DNA of 64,000 bases from Pseudevernia furfuracea (GCA_022315425.1 JAIUPT010000001.1:1-64000), one strand, 5' to 3'; counted from the stretch's first letter, positions 37,401 through 50,500 are shown. The notes: a model not told the origin generated them from the letters alone. A program made the numbers and translations.

Positions 37401-40400
37401 ACGGCACACACTGCTGAAACAGATGGCAGACCCTGACCCTGCTTTCAGCCTAGGGCCACTGCATGCCCCCACCCTGCGCCCTTTCAAGGTACATACAGCA
37501 TGATTTCCCCAGCACCAGATGTCAGTTGCAGCGCTGTTTTCCCTCTAGCTACTGTTAGTGTCACCTTGGCTAAGGTCACTTTGAACAGTGCCTGTTGTCA
37601 GCTATGCAATCAAGCACCCATGGTCATGATTGCCTCTCTGACGCCGTGTAGCTCAGTAGTGGCTCATGTGTGCAGTTCTGGCAAGCTGAGCATGACAAGA
37701 AGCTGCTGTATGGAGTGTTGAAGCACGGCTGGGCTCAGTGGCAAGTCATCCTGAAGGACAGCTTGCTAGGCATTGAGCCCGTCCTCAGACAGGAGCTGTT
37801 CATGCCTCCTATGCAGCCACCACCCCCAGCGGCAGGCACCAGCAACCCCTCCATTGCTGCAACCCCAGCTCAAGGCCTTGCCGAAGGTCCTGCCGACACC
37901 CCTGCTGCTTTGCCAGCTGAAAGTGACAAGGCACTGGCAGCTGGCCATCAGCAAGCCATTGACTTGACTGCGGACGCTGCTGCTGATCAAGGCACGGCTG
38001 CAGCAGGCAGTCAGGCAATGTCTGCTCAAGCTCTCAAAGTGTTTGGCCAAGTACGGCCTGCCTCCACCTCGGCAGCAGCAGCAGCAGCTGGGAAGGAGGG
38101 ATCTGCAGTGCAGGTTGCAAGTGGGGATCAGCTGAAAGACCAGGAGCCCAGCTCCGAGTCTGCTGACAAGGAACTCAAGGCTGACAGTAATGATGGCAAG
38201 CAGCAACCACAGCTTCCCTCTACAGAAGAGACCACGCTCAAAGTGGTAGACACCAATCCTGTTGACTCCAAGACTGTTGGCAATGACAGCCAGCGGCAGC
38301 AAGCAGCGCAGGTGTTGATGATCAAGAGTGAGTCAGTGTCTGGGTCTGCAATCGAGCCCAAATCTGAGCTGGACAAAGCACCTGCTGTGAAGGAGGAAGC
38401 ACCCAGTTTGCATGCTGAGCCTTCTGCTAAGCTTGAGGATATCAGGCCTGCCTCAGACTCTGCACCAGCGTCTGCCCCAACTGCTGTGACGCAGCCTGCG
38501 CATGAGAGTAGCGTCAGCATGGCTCAGCAGTCAGCGCAGCCAGCAGCTGGAACAGAAGCTGCTGGCACTGCTACAGTGCAGCCAGAAGCTGCTCAAGCCT
38601 GCGCTGACGGCACTGCCATGGCAACCAGCACTGCTGAAGCAGGCAGCAGCCATCAGGCAAAGCCACAGGTTGGCTTAGGCTGCCCCAAATGCCGCTGGGC
38701 CATCAAGGGCTGTTCAGCATGCCGAGCCAAGTACCACAACGGAACCTTAGCTGCTGATGTGCCTGCTGGGCAGGCAGGCAAGACAGGCAAGCTTGCTGTT
38801 GCTGCTGCCAATGCTAGCCGCGCATCCCAGTCAGACCGTGTTGCGCTCAACAAGATGACCAATTGGCTGATGGGCCGCACCTCCACGTTATGCACTGCCC
38901 TCAAGCAGACGCATCAAACTGCCCCGGCCCCAGCACAGCCCCAGACCAGGGTCACCCTCAGCGCCCCTTCCACCAAGCTGCTGTCAAGCTCGTCTGGTTC
39001 TGTCATGCTTGGCCAGCAGGCAGTCATCACTCGGCCGACTGGGGGAGTCGTGATCACCTCTGCTCCTGGGGTTACCTCTGTAGTCCAAACAGGGACTGGG
39101 TCTTCTTCAGCCTCTGGTGCCAGTCCCTGGCAGCAGCAGGCTGTGCAAATGTCACAGTTCCGTCAGCAGCAGCGCCTGGTTCAGCAGCAGCAGCTGGCGG
39201 AGGCTCAAAGGCAACAGCAGCAGCAACTGGTGCTGCAGCAACAGCAGCGGCAGCATCACACCTCATTGTTGCGCCAACAGCATCAGACTGCTCAGCTGCA
39301 GCAACAGCAGCAGCAGGCCTTACGCGCCCAAGCCTCTGCAAGCAGTGCTCTGCAGCTGCAGCAGCAACGCATGAGGCTGCAGCAGCAGCAACAGGGCTTG
39401 CGTCAGCAACAGCTACAGCAGCAGCACAACATGCAGCAGCAGACCATGCAGCAGCAGCTGCTCCTGCAGCAGCAGCAACGGCAGCTGACTGCACAGCAGC
39501 AGGTTCAGTCTGCCCTATCAAGGCGAGGCTCACAGGAGGCAGCAGGGACAGCAACCACGCCCAGCAGCTGTTTTTGCCAGTGCTGCTCAGCATGCTCAGT
39601 CTCAGCCAACTGCCCAGTTTCATGGCCAAATGATTCTGCCGCCTGGTATGAGGCACGCACAGCTGCTCAACTTTGCAATTCACTGTACTGGCTGCTTGTG
39701 TACAATATTTGACTTTGCGGCCAGTATTGTCACATGCGCTGCTCAACTCCTACTATGGCAAAGTAGTTGTTGTCATCAGCTACAAGTTTCCCATCATTGC
39801 ATGTTGATGGATTACAGATTGCAGGTGTGCAGCACATTGCACAATTTGACATTGCAATGCCTTGAGCAGCTTGTCTAGCCCACAGCACAAATCATGCTTT
39901 GGTATGTGCTTTGTGCAGGCGGGCCTGACAGGGCAGGCACCCCCTTGCTGATGGCAATGCACCAGCAACAGGGCCGCCCTCAGGACAGCCTCCCTACCCA
40001 GGTCCCCTCCCTTCCTCGCTCCCCCTCCCTCTCCCAACAGCAGCTTGTCATGTCCAGTCAACCCTTCCAGCAGCTGCCCAGTCAGATGTCTATGAACACG
40101 GCACAGCAACATGTGCCCTCCTCAGTCCAGTCAGGCACAGCAGGCAGGGTCTCAGCCTAGTCAGTTGCAGCCGCCTGCTACCTCGCCGCTTGATCCTGCC
40201 TTTCGCTTGCTGTCGGATGAAGAGAAGAGTAAGCGGTTGAGACAGTTTCTGCTGGGGGTGAAGCCCAACCTGCAGCCTCTCAGCCTGGACCAGCTGCTAC
40301 AAGCAGCAGGCAATGTGCAGCTGAGTGCTCAGGTGACATCCTGTTAGTGATGCGGTCTGCTCTGCTGAACAGTGCCAAATTGCCATGCTTTTGATCTGAC

Positions 40401-41950
40401 CGGGCAGCGAGACCAAAGTTGGCATGTTTTGAACTTGAAGACTTGTTGCATCTCCCCGATGTAGAAACGTGATTCTTCTGTCCCCCAGGCATTGCTTGGG
40501 GTGAAATGAACACTGTGAATGTGAAAGAGACGTTTGTCGAACACGTTATGGCGTTGTGAATCTCATATCCCACACAACCAATCCATATATATGTCAGCAA
40601 AGCCTATATGTTGCGGATCCAAAGACAGGGATCACCATGCGCTGAGCATCATCTTGCAAGTCCACACATGTTACACAATGCTGAAAGGTTGTGGATGTGG
40701 CTGCAGAGCATGTATGATAGGAAGCAGCTGGTGGGTAGCTACAACTGGCTGTGCAGTAAGCTGCTGGATGTGCAAGTTACCTTGTCCCAGAACAAGCCGC
40801 AGACCATGTCAGATCAGGACAGAAATGTTGCTGCTGCAAAGTTTCAGCATAGCATGCAGGTCAGCTGTGCCCCTCAGATGTTGCCTGGCATGTCAAACTA
40901 GCCATGCTCTTGCTTGCATGAACCCCAATTGCATTCCTCTGCTCTATCAGGCCAGCTTGTGCTTTGCTCCGAGACCGCCTCACTAATTTGCGCAAATAAG
41001 CGTCAGATGCATAAGGCTTACATGAAGGGTTAAGTACACGAACTTGACAAAAACTTTTCAGTAGATGCTGCTCTGGTATTGCTGGTCTCAAGTATGCACT
41101 GACTTGCAGGAGATGGATGCTCAGTGCACAAGAATGATTCATGAGCTGACGGCTGCCCAGGCTATGTCTGGCGCACCTTCCCGTCCTGCTCAACTGCAGC
41201 CTGTCTTACAAGGCCAGGGCCGTGTCCAGCAGGGCCAAGCCACTGCTGCACCTCCCCAGCTACCTGTGTCATCTGCAAGCACACTAGACACAGCCTCTTG
41301 TGGAAATGCACAAAATGGCCCAGCAAGGGTCCCCTCCAGTGGGTCCCACACAAGCAGCACTGCAAAGGGCGCACCTGCTGTGACCAAAGGCAGCTTGGCA
41401 AGCTTGGTGGCACCAACTGCAGGAAGATTGCCTGCGCCTACTCATCTGCAGCCTTCATTGGGTAAGTCTACGCCATGACGCCCTCTGTTTTCTGCTTGGC
41501 TATGCAGCTTCAAGAGCACATGACATGCGATGTACACTGACATGCAGCTTCACCATGGGACACCAAGACTGTAGTCCTTGCGAATGGCATATCGCGCATT
41601 ATGTGCACTTACAAGCTATTTGCGGCATGGTGCTGCAGACAATGAGTCTTGGCATGTGCTTGCTTTCAAGTCTCCTCCATCTTGTTGCAAAATCATTATG
41701 CTTTTTCAGCGATATGCAAATTTTGATTTGCATTTACATTTAATGCACAGAGCCCGCAGGTATACAGCCTCCTGTTCAAGCTGTGCCTATGATGCAAGCC
41801 CTAGCCAGTGCTGCTGTCAATACGTCTGACATTCAAGTGTCCGCAGCAGGCGAAGCTGCTCCCAAGCAGCAGCCAGTTCAGCCTGCGCCCCCAGTCAAAT
41901 CGGTTGAGTCTATTGACCTCACTGCTGAGAGTGATGGAGAAGCAACTTGA
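28409..41950 (+). CDS. CHD3-like: CHD chromatin remodeller, Mi-2/PICKLE subfamily, with Q-rich tail
   Basis: ATP-driven nucleosome remodeller. Domains in order: acidic N-terminus (28440-28750); PHD finger (28912-29060; CSSC, CCELCPRVYHFYC, DWFCIHC); chromodomain 1 (29970-30110, EYFVKWKGKSFIHCSW); chromodomain 2 (30660-30790, VQYLVKWKGLGYDESTWE). The SNF2 ATPase has DEMGLGKT (31284-31308), VDEGHR then LKN (32230-32545), LLTGTPLQNN (about 32603) and HLLRRLKKDV (about 33010). The helicase C lobe (33440-33912) has HRVLIYSQF, STKAGGLGINLASADTVI, DSDWNPHNDLQAQARAHRLGQ. Acidic linkers and the CHD C-terminal module follow (36590-37770: NYKVLGFSNAQRALF, FFADGIQKKEI, AEHDKKLLYGVLKHGWAQW). The tail is disordered and Q-rich, ending IDLTAESDGEAT, stop 41948-41950. 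DEGH and PHD plus two chromodomains match plant PICKLE. The start at 28409 is tentative. Confidence 0.92.
31399..31449. repeat. Short tandem repeat of GGTAAATGGCT type in a CHD intron
   Basis: Four imperfect copies of TGGTAAAYGGCT/TGGTAAATGGT lie in tandem just after the DEMGLGKT exon. They are intronic. Confidence 0.75.
34632..34710 (+). ncRNA. Intronic foldback, 31-bp arms, 17-base loop (miRNA-precursor-like)
   Basis: Arms 34632-34662 and 34680-34710 pair at 29 of 31 positions plus one G-U pair. Blocks CAGGGGAGCACAA and CACACCTTGCTTGGTG are shared. The foldback lies in the CHD intron between the FADAVAASQKAQQD exon and the EAGDEAEGSAG exon. Confidence 0.55.
39126..39540 (+). repeat. CAG/CAA-rich polyglutamine-coding tract of the CHD gene
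   Basis: This stretch encodes a Gln-rich segment with runs of 3-5 Gln broken by Leu, Arg, His and Ala, inside the open frame 37670-39712. Mixed CAG and CAA codons and interruptions suggest a functional low-complexity region rather than a pure microsatellite. Opposite-strand Ala-rich frames here are artefacts of the repeat. Confidence 0.9.
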
Positions 41951-42493
41951 GGTTTCTTAACTAGGTCAAGCTGTCAGCAGTAGCATGGATGACACACGTT
42001 GTAGGCAGATAGTATACATTGAAGTTGAGTAGAATAGAAACACTTGCAGTTTTTGTTGCTGAGGTACGTGGACATGAACGTACAAATATTGTTACACATA
42101 ACAGTTGCGCAGGTGCAATTGCGGCTTAGTATGATGAGTTTATAAAACAGACATGACATCATGATTGTTGAGGCTTCCAGTGATGGCTATGCTAATCAAA
42201 TGCAGCGCTTTGCATGCGCGTGCAGGAGCATGTTTATGCTGACAAATCATTGCGAGCATGGGTACCATCATGGTTGCAGGTGAGATACAGATGAACTCAA
42301 GCATGCGATGAATGCTGTGCATGCTGTGATCTGCACAACCAGGTGGCAATACGTGCTGTGCGAAGCGCCGGAGAATCCGGTCGCACATGGACCAGTCCAC
42401 CGTCCTCGGCAGGTGGCAGTCCGTGTAAAAACAACCGTGGCTGCAGCAGAGGAGATGAAAGCTTGAGATCAAACCAATCGACATACACGAACT
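41951..42493. other. Intergenic between CHD and MaoC-like genes
   Basis: About 540 bases. Minus-strand open frames (42140-42488) start beside the MaoC-like start codon but show no recognisable domain or splice signals, so I do not call them. The region is expected to hold the CHD 3' region and a promoter. Confidence 0.4.
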
Positions 42494-44046
42494 ATGATGG
42501 GTTACGTCGGCACTGTATCCTTGTATAGCTCGCTATTAGCCTTGGGGTATGTTGTTGCGCTTTTCAGACGCGGCAAAGAGACTTTGACAGACGGTGCTAC
42601 CATACAAGGCAGATTGCCTCCACTGAAACCGTTGTACGTGCATGCACTGCTGTCTATGATCTTCAGACCTAAACAGCTTCCCAAGAGATTATTGGCCGCT
42701 GGCTCTATGCCTCAACTTTCCATCAACAGCGACAGCGTGGCTGTGAATGCTCAAACTTGACGAATTATAGAAAGAAATGTGGGCTGTCTGAGGGCAAAGG
42801 GCTACCAATACTGTACCCAACAGTAGAGACGTTTTGCATGAATCTGGCATGCATGTGTCTGCCTAAATTTCCCATCAGTGTCATTGGGGGTGTGCTTGCA
42901 CGCTACAAAGCTATCATGCACAGGCCAATTCAGGAAAATGAAATTCTCACATATAGGTGAGTTCCCGTGATTGAAGTGAGGCTTTGCTTGCTTGTAATCA
43001 CAACTCAACATCCATTGGCTATGCAGACAACGACTGCTTCCCAAGATGAGACAGACCCAAAAGGGCGACACTGAGTTTGACATGTCTGTCTCTGTACTGT
43101 CTGCCACTGGTGAGTCCTGCATTGCTGCCTCTATCTGCTGACACTGGGGAACCAGGAACGAGACTGCAGCTACATGCTCACAGGAGAGCTATTGTGGGAG
43201 GATACAAGCACCTTTTTGTCATCGGAAAGCAGAGGCAGGCAGGTGTCCGCTTTCTGATACCTGCTGCATTGTCTAAAGCAATTCCACCACCTGCTGCTTA
43301 CAGTCATTATTGATGTACACCTTTGTTTATTGGCAATGTAGCACACTCATCAATATAGTTGCCATGCACTGCTTCCACATCCAAAATCTCATCCAGTCCA
43401 ACACAAAGACGTGCTGTCAATGACTGCGCCAGAGGTTTGGCGAGCTGGTCTATAGTGGGATGCGGCTCTTGCAGGCACCAGCAAGCAAATTGAGCCAGAG
43501 CTTGATGTCAGATCATTCCAAGCTTCAGAGAAGTGGCAACTGAGCACTCAAGATGGGTCCACAGTTTGCAGCGCTCAATGGCGATATCAACTTCATTCAT
43601 CTCCATCCCATCTTAGCGCGGTTGTTTGGGTTCAAAAGCAACATTGCGCATGGGGTGTATCTGGTGTCTAAGAGCATTGCTGCCATGCAGACAGGTGAGG
43701 TCACCAATGTCATCTTCACACTCAGTCTGGCATGCCATGTCTTTGCTAGTGTGAGTGTGCTGCTTGATGCCAGAACATGTGTTCATGCTCAAATGGAAGT
43801 TGTGGTCCAATCATGCACTTCTCCAATGAAGTTGCTGTCTCAGGCAATCAACAGCAGTACCCCAAGGCAGTGTGTGCATCCTTCAAAAGGCCAGCATTGC
43901 TACCCGGCCAATTCACCTGTCATTGGCAGCAAGGTGCTCAAGGTGCGACATTCAGCTCAGAATTTGCTGTGTGCTCAGAAAAAACAGGCAAGATAGTCCT
44001 GTCTGGAAGATATACGTGTGGCAAAGACGCTGTTGCGAAGATCTGA
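42494..44046 (+). CDS. MaoC-like hot-dog dehydratase/hydratase with N-terminal membrane segment
   Basis: Probable acyl-thioester (enoyl-CoA/ACP) hydratase or dehydratase. Exon 1 (42494-42956) starts MMGYVGTVSLYSSLLALGYV, a likely membrane anchor, and continues through KPLYVHALLS to PTVETFCMNL and VLARYKAIMHRPIQENE (one frameshift near 42760). Exon 2 is 43027-43109 (EFDMSVSVLSATG) and exon 3 43182-43242 (GELLWEDTSTFL). Exon 4 (43474-43694) has the MaoC signature FAALNGDINFIHLHPILA, with the catalytic Asp and His and then AHGVYLVSKSI. Exon 5 is 43774-44046 (CASFKRPALLPGQF, CSEKTGKIVLSGRY), stop 44044-44046. The signature Pro after Asn is Phe here. It could act in fatty acid elongation or beta-oxidation. 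The exact substrate is not inferable. Confidence 0.85.
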
Positions 44047-44595
44047 TGGTGTTGATCGTAAATAGTTTGTGAAACCAAGTGAAGTGCTAATATGCCATGC
44101 TGTATAGACGGACATTGCAATGTTATGGCACAATGCTTGTACATGGAAATAATGTTTTTCGAGTGGGACGCAATGTGACAACCACATAGCTCTTGTATAT
44201 AAGATTGGCTTAGACGGCAGCACACTTGGATGCATATCAATCTCAATTGGCATTTGGACAATGCAAGTTCTGATTGACCTCAAGCACTGTTGTGCAGCCG
44301 TAGTACGTTATTGCCAAGATCTTTTTGAGGTAGTGTAAACCGATTGCACCTCTGCATACTTCCTGCCCTTTCAATCCTGTTATTATTTGGCTGCGCCATA
44401 TATTGCATGGAACTGCTAAGCTCAAGAGCTCGAATGGGTCAGGATGCATGGAGCATTGGACCAGGCGGTGTGTATCGTGTGAATCTAAACTTGACATACA
44501 GAGACTCGTAAAACGCGTTCACAAACAAGCACGCTGGACTTGGACTGGACGGCTTCCCGTATCTACACCGCTCTCTTGTGTCGTCTAACAGTAGT
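44047..44595. other. Intergenic between MaoC-like gene and formin
   Basis: About 550 bases with no recognisable gene or repeat. TGTAA, the usual chlorophyte polyadenylation signal, occurs near 44334 and could serve the MaoC-like gene. The rest should carry the promoter of the next gene. Confidence 0.4.
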
Positions 44596-47500
44596 ATGGA
44601 CTTCGATGGATACGCTTATAGGCCGCAAAACCTGCTCACTGCCGGCGTCAGGATGACTCCAAGAGAGCGTGAGGAGCTGTCCGCGCGGTGCACACGGGCG
44701 AAAGTGACCGAATTGACACAGTCACCCGCGCTTGCGAGTTGGCTGCAGCAGAAAAAGCAGCGAAAAGGGCAGCAAGAACACCAGCGACCAGTTGGGCAGT
44801 TCAGTGCCCAGACATCTACGGCATGCCTGGTCCTAATAGCTATAGCTTTATCTGCCGCAATAACGTACCCAGCTCTGGACAGCTCAAATCGCGGCGTAGC
44901 TTCACCGGTACGAGCTGGACTCCGTCGTGACCATACAAACCGAACATTGCGCCAGGCACGTTTGTCTGGTTGCTGTTGCAACCCTAGACCCCCTAATCCG
45001 GCTCGTCTTGCTCGCAGGCGCGCAATACCGATGAGTCTGCACATGAAACATACATGGTGGATATTCTACCCCCCTTACTGCTTGCCCTACCAAGTAGCGA
45101 GGCTGAATGCCCGAGCTGGCAACTGCAATCTAGCCTGCTTGCAGCTGAAGCACTCACCGACACTTGGCCGACTAGTGACAGCTCAGATTTGAGTCCAGCT
45201 CATCCTGTCGCCTCAACTGATGGCAAATTAGGCATTCTAGAGAGCAATACAGCCATGCAGCCTGCAGTGCTTGAGCAAGAGTCAGCCATGCTAGCAACTA
45301 GCTGCCTGAGCCAGCTTTACCAGCGTCAAACATTGAAATGATCCCTCAGCAGAAGAGCAGTCTCGTCTTTATAGGATTGGAGAACAATTCAAGCAATGCA
45401 CTGCCACCAGCTCCCACAGTGTATCAAAATTGTGGGACAGACTATGTCTTTGACAGACTTCAGCCCAGGGGAAAACAACTTCTACTCAGCAACTTTCAGC
45501 AAGAGCAGTCTCCCGTGGCAGCAGAGAGTACTGCCTTCTTTACATTAGGCAGCATTGCAGCATTTGGTTCCAAATGCGTCACAGCTTGTGCAGCTCTGCT
45601 TCAACCTGCTTGCCGCTGTGGCTTTGCATTGAGGTATGGATAGTCCTGCTCTGATAGTTCATTGTGCTCTGCAATAGCCCTGCTGCAGCCTCGGTGTTTA
45701 TAGGCTAGTGGACAATTTTTCTGCTCATGCTGCAGAAGTGTGGTTCAGAGGGTGATTCCGCACAGCTCTCAAGCCCTTCTTCTGGGAGCCATTGTGATAG
45801 GTGTGGTTCAGTCACAAAAGCCACTTGTGTGGCAACACTGTGACAGCATCCCTCAGTAGTGCTTGTGTATAACAATGCCTGATGGTGCTGCAGGGTTGTG
45901 CTCGGTTATTCAACTGATGATGTAAGCAAACCAGAGCTGCCTCCTGCACCAAGAGAAGCAACAGCACCAGCAGCTACGTATGGCCATGATTCGTTTGCAG
46001 CGAAGTAAATCTGATCTGCGGCAGAAGTTTGCTAAGACTTTGATAGTCAAGGTGAGAAACTTGACTTGAGTTTCAACCACGGTGGAACATTCACAACGGA
46101 GTAGGCTGTGAGCATCTACAATGGAGCAGGCCATGCGTGTACATCACTACAAGATTTAATTTAAGACTGCATGATGTCCATTCTTTGTGCAGGAGCACAG
46201 CATGCGCCTCCGTGAGGTGGAGATGCAAGAGCAGCAAGAGCATGGCCACAAGGTGGCAGAGTACGCCATCAAGCATGCTAGCGTGATGCGAAGGCAGATT
46301 GAGCGTGTTCAGCAAACGAATGCAAGGCTGGAGTAGGGACCACAATGAGCTGAAGACCAGGGTTCGGGAGGCCAACAACCTGCTGGTAAGCACCACAGCT
46401 GTTGCACGCTTACGTGCAGCAGCACTGCATTTGCTCTGCTTCAGCTTGTTTCATCACATGTGCAGCATCATCACAATGCTGTCAAGGATGCTGTTGCTGC
46501 ACAAGATGCTTTGAGCCCTCTCTGGACATGATGCACTTTAACAACAGCAATGTAGCTCATGTGACACCAAGTGTGAAACCTCATTTGTTACAATTGGCTG
46601 TGACACAGGCCAGTCAGGGTGAGCAGATTAAGGATGTACAGGAGGAAGCAGCAGAAGTGCAGCAGGCTGCAGCCAGGCTGCATCAAGAGAACAACAGGCT
46701 GCATGATGGTGAGACACAGCTGCAGCAGGTTGTGATGGACCAACAGACAGGCCTTGCCACTGCCAGCAGAGTCCAGGTGAGTTGTGCAACTTTGCTGTAA
46801 AGACCTTTGCATGAAGAAGGCGTCATGCTGCTCAGCTGCATTGGTGTTTGCAAGATTTACTAATGACTTCATACACATTGCCATTCTGCGGTACGACACA
46901 GCTTGTGACTCAGATTCTGCTTCCTCAGCAATGTGCATGTTCCAGTACCAATGCAATGACTGATGGCTTGGTTTGGTCACAGGATGAACAGCAGAGGCAG
47001 CTTGGGTACCAGGGTGGTTCCCAAGTGCTTCTGCAGGAAGCGCACATACACCCTGCAGGCCGGCCATCATGCCCTGTGTGCGGACAATAACACTCTGCTG
47101 GCTCACCTCGAGGCTGCAACAGTGGTGATGGTGAGTTCTCCATGTTTTTAGCACACACATCGCAATTACATCCTCTCTGTACCGATTGCCCATGTGTGTA
47201 TGCCATACACACTCTCACATGGTCTGCGTATAAAGCAGTTGCCTTGAACCTTTGTGGTGATGCTCTCATGCAGCACACTTTGACGTCATCTTTTAATCCC
47301 AACAGGAGATGCAGCAGCAACATCTGTTTCTACCATAATGTTGTGTGCCCAATGTACTAGTATTGGGAGTGTACTGATTGCAGGCTAGCCAGTCTGTGAA
47401 GATCAAGGAGCAGAACCACAGTCTCTAGTCTCCAGATGCAGGACAGGGACAACCTGTGGGAGGAGTATGACAACATGGAGGATGAGAGGACAAGCTGGTA

Positions 47501-50500
47501 GCCAAGCTGGAGGCTGTCAAGACCCTGCAGGTGAGCTATTGACATCCCATTGCTGTCAGGTTTATTGCATTTGCTGGATGTGTGCTATGTACAACGCATG
47601 TGTTTTCAACACTGCGTTTGCAAAATTAGATCAGCGCATATAGCATTTTTGTACTGAAATTGAAGAGTAATGACCACTGTTATCATAAATACTGTTACTA
47701 TTGTTCTTACGCAGTTACTATTGTTGCTATTGACATAATTGATCCAATTAACTGTGCACACAGTTACTACTGGTATGATTACAGGTGTGCTAAACATTGA
47801 TAGGTATCTTTTACAACGGCGGAATCAAAGTGACACAGTGTATAGGTCATTGCTCATGCCTGGTGGTGTTCATAAGCCAAAGGTGTTGAAATTCAACGTT
47901 TTGTTGCATGTGGCAGGGGGACCGGGTGGCAAGGCTAGCAGACAGCGGCACCATTGCTGTGGAGAACGTCACCCCAGCCCGCCCACTTCTGCTGGACACT
48001 GCCACTGAGATCCTGGTAGGCACCCAAGCAGTCCAGCAGGTGCAGAGTGGAGTCCAGGCACACGCAAGCCTTGTCCCAGTGACCCTGGACAGATGCATTC
48101 AAATTGAGGCAACAAGTGCAGCTGGGCAGCAGATTGTGGTGAGTGTGCAGGCCCAGGCCCAGGTAGAGGACTCTCCTCCACAGCCCTCCACCCCTGTCAC
48201 CCAGGATGCCCCCTGCCGTCTCAAGTCTCACAGCTGCCTCAACATCACCATCATCATCAGGTGAGGACCCCAGGGCAGCCCTGCCCCCGCCCCACCCCCT
48301 CCCCCACCACTTCTGGCTAGGCGGAATCAAGCAGCTGGCAGGCAGTGGCAGCAGCTGCACCTGCTGCAAGGGGAGTGGCCCCACCACCACCTCCACCACC
48401 ACCACCACCGCCTCCCCCAGGTAGAGGTAAGACAGGCTCTGGCCAGCCCACCACCGCCGCCACCACCACCGCCTGGGCTGGTCAAGGCTGTCTGGCAGGG
48501 CCCAAGCAGGCGTCCAGGGGCTCAGGGATTGCTGAGAGCTCTTGTCTGAGGGTAACGCTCCAGCTTCAGTGTTTAAGTAATGTTCAGCTTGCTTCTGTCT
48601 AAGTAATGTCCAGCTTGCTTCCTTCCTAAACGCTGTGTAAGACTTTGACAAATGCTTGTAATTGCTACACCCTTTTCTGATTTCTAGTGGCCACAGTATT
48701 CCAGGGTAGAACGTGTTTTGCTTGTGCCTTTTGCTGAACAATGGTGGAGTCTGTGGCTACATGCACCGAATGGGCATGTGAGTGTGGTGCAGGCCAACCC
48801 ACGGCCTGAGCGCAAGCTGAAGAAGATTCACTGGGAAGTGAATGACCAGGTGGAAGGCACTGTCTTCAGCAGATCTCCCACAGTTCCAACTCACTCCTGC
48901 AGCCTTTGCAGAGCTGGACGAGGCATTCCAGGTGAGTAAATGGCAAATGCGGAGCATAGCATGATGCTATCTTTGCTTGACAAACTGATAACATGCCCCC
49001 AGCATCTGTCTCAGTTCACATACGCTCTGCACAGACACACACATGCATGCGCACACATACACTTGCTAGCTTGCTCATGCACTGCAAAGTGTGTTCTCAG
49101 AAAGTGCCCACAGATAGGTTCTGCTGCCCATCATCACAAAATGCTCAAATTGAGAGTCTCGGTTTGGTGCAGGCCGTGCAAGCCAAACAAGTGGGCAAGA
49201 GCTCTGGTGTCAAGAGCACCAATCTGCTGACATACAACCATCAGCAGACTCAAGGGCGAGGCTTTGCTTGGGCAGCACTCCGCATGAAGCCAGATGCTGT
49301 ACTGGTATTGCCCGCAGACTCTATGTTTGTAGCTCTTCATACATAATGTACAGCTCACTCAGATTACAACTCCAATTACCCTTGTGATCACTGTGATAGC
49401 TTTGCATGCACTGGGAGGTACAATGAACAGTACCAGCACTCCGCTTTAGAGCTGCTGATGATCATCAGATGACACTGATCATATGTGTTGATGCAGGCGG
49501 CATTGAGGGAAAGGAATGGTGTGAATCTGTCGTATGACAACCTCAAGAACGTCAAGTCCCTGTTGCCTGGTGACATGCAGCACAAGGACATTGCTAGATT
49601 TTTGGAGGTGAGCATCTGCGGTTGGTATGCAAAGTGGTTTCTACATGCAGCAAGGTTCCCTGTAGATGGTGGTTTTCACATGCAGCAAGGTTCCCTGAAG
49701 ATGGAGAACACGCTATACAGCGTTGTACTGTTGGAGTAGCTATGTGTTCAAGATATGTGACAGCATTGCTGCGTATCAGTATACTCATCATGTATTGCTT
49801 TACAGGGCAAGCACAGCAACTTTGCTGGTGTTTCTGACCCAGAGGTATTGGAGCCAGATGACAGGTTCATGGTGCGGCTGGCTGCCATTCCACATGTGCA
49901 GGCGGCATGTGCAAGTCCTTCTGTTCAGGAGCAGCTTTGAGGGAGAGGCCATGCCACGTGAGTCCTTTGCTCTCCAGAAAAACATTTCATCCTGTCGTTG
50001 CAACACCAGGTATCATGCATCCACAAACATTTTCAGGAGCTTTATTGCCAAGTTCCGGTCACCATGTTGTGCTCTGTCTATAGAGTTGCATTGCATTTCG
50101 GTAGAAGGAAGTACTGTGTCACTGACTGAATGAGTCATGTACACTATGCCTTGCATGGGCGCTGACTGCACCACATGCAGTAATGACATGCGCTGACATG
50201 TACTGTTCAGGTGGAGGAGCAGTTAAAGCTGATTGTGAAAGCTTGTGACTCCTTGCACTCGAGTGTGCATCTGGCAAATGTGGTGCACGGCCTGCTGGCC
50301 AGCGGCAACCACCTCAACTATGGAGCAGCGAATGCCGGTGCTTCAGGTATGCCTTTCCTATATTTGTCTACCTCTGTTTTCTCTCACTTGTATACTGACA
50401 TTGTGCAAGCTTGTTGATCCACGGGTACATGAGCAGCACTGTGCATGTCAGCAATTCATCAACACACTACTCTACTGCATTCAGCAGGTACTCAAGCCAC

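Noticed and set aside
39072..39746. Minus-strand Ala-rich ORF and plus-strand Ala-rich ORF (38863-39633)
   Set aside because: They are alternative frames of the CAG/CAA polyglutamine tract of the CHD gene.
42140..42488. Minus-strand ORFs beside the MaoC-like start
   Set aside because: No recognisable domain, no splice support, and overlap with the expected promoter.
47935..48741. 268-codon minus-strand ORF opposite the formin FH1 region
   Set aside because: It is the complement of polyproline coding sequence, and the plus strand carries the conserved formin exons on both sides.
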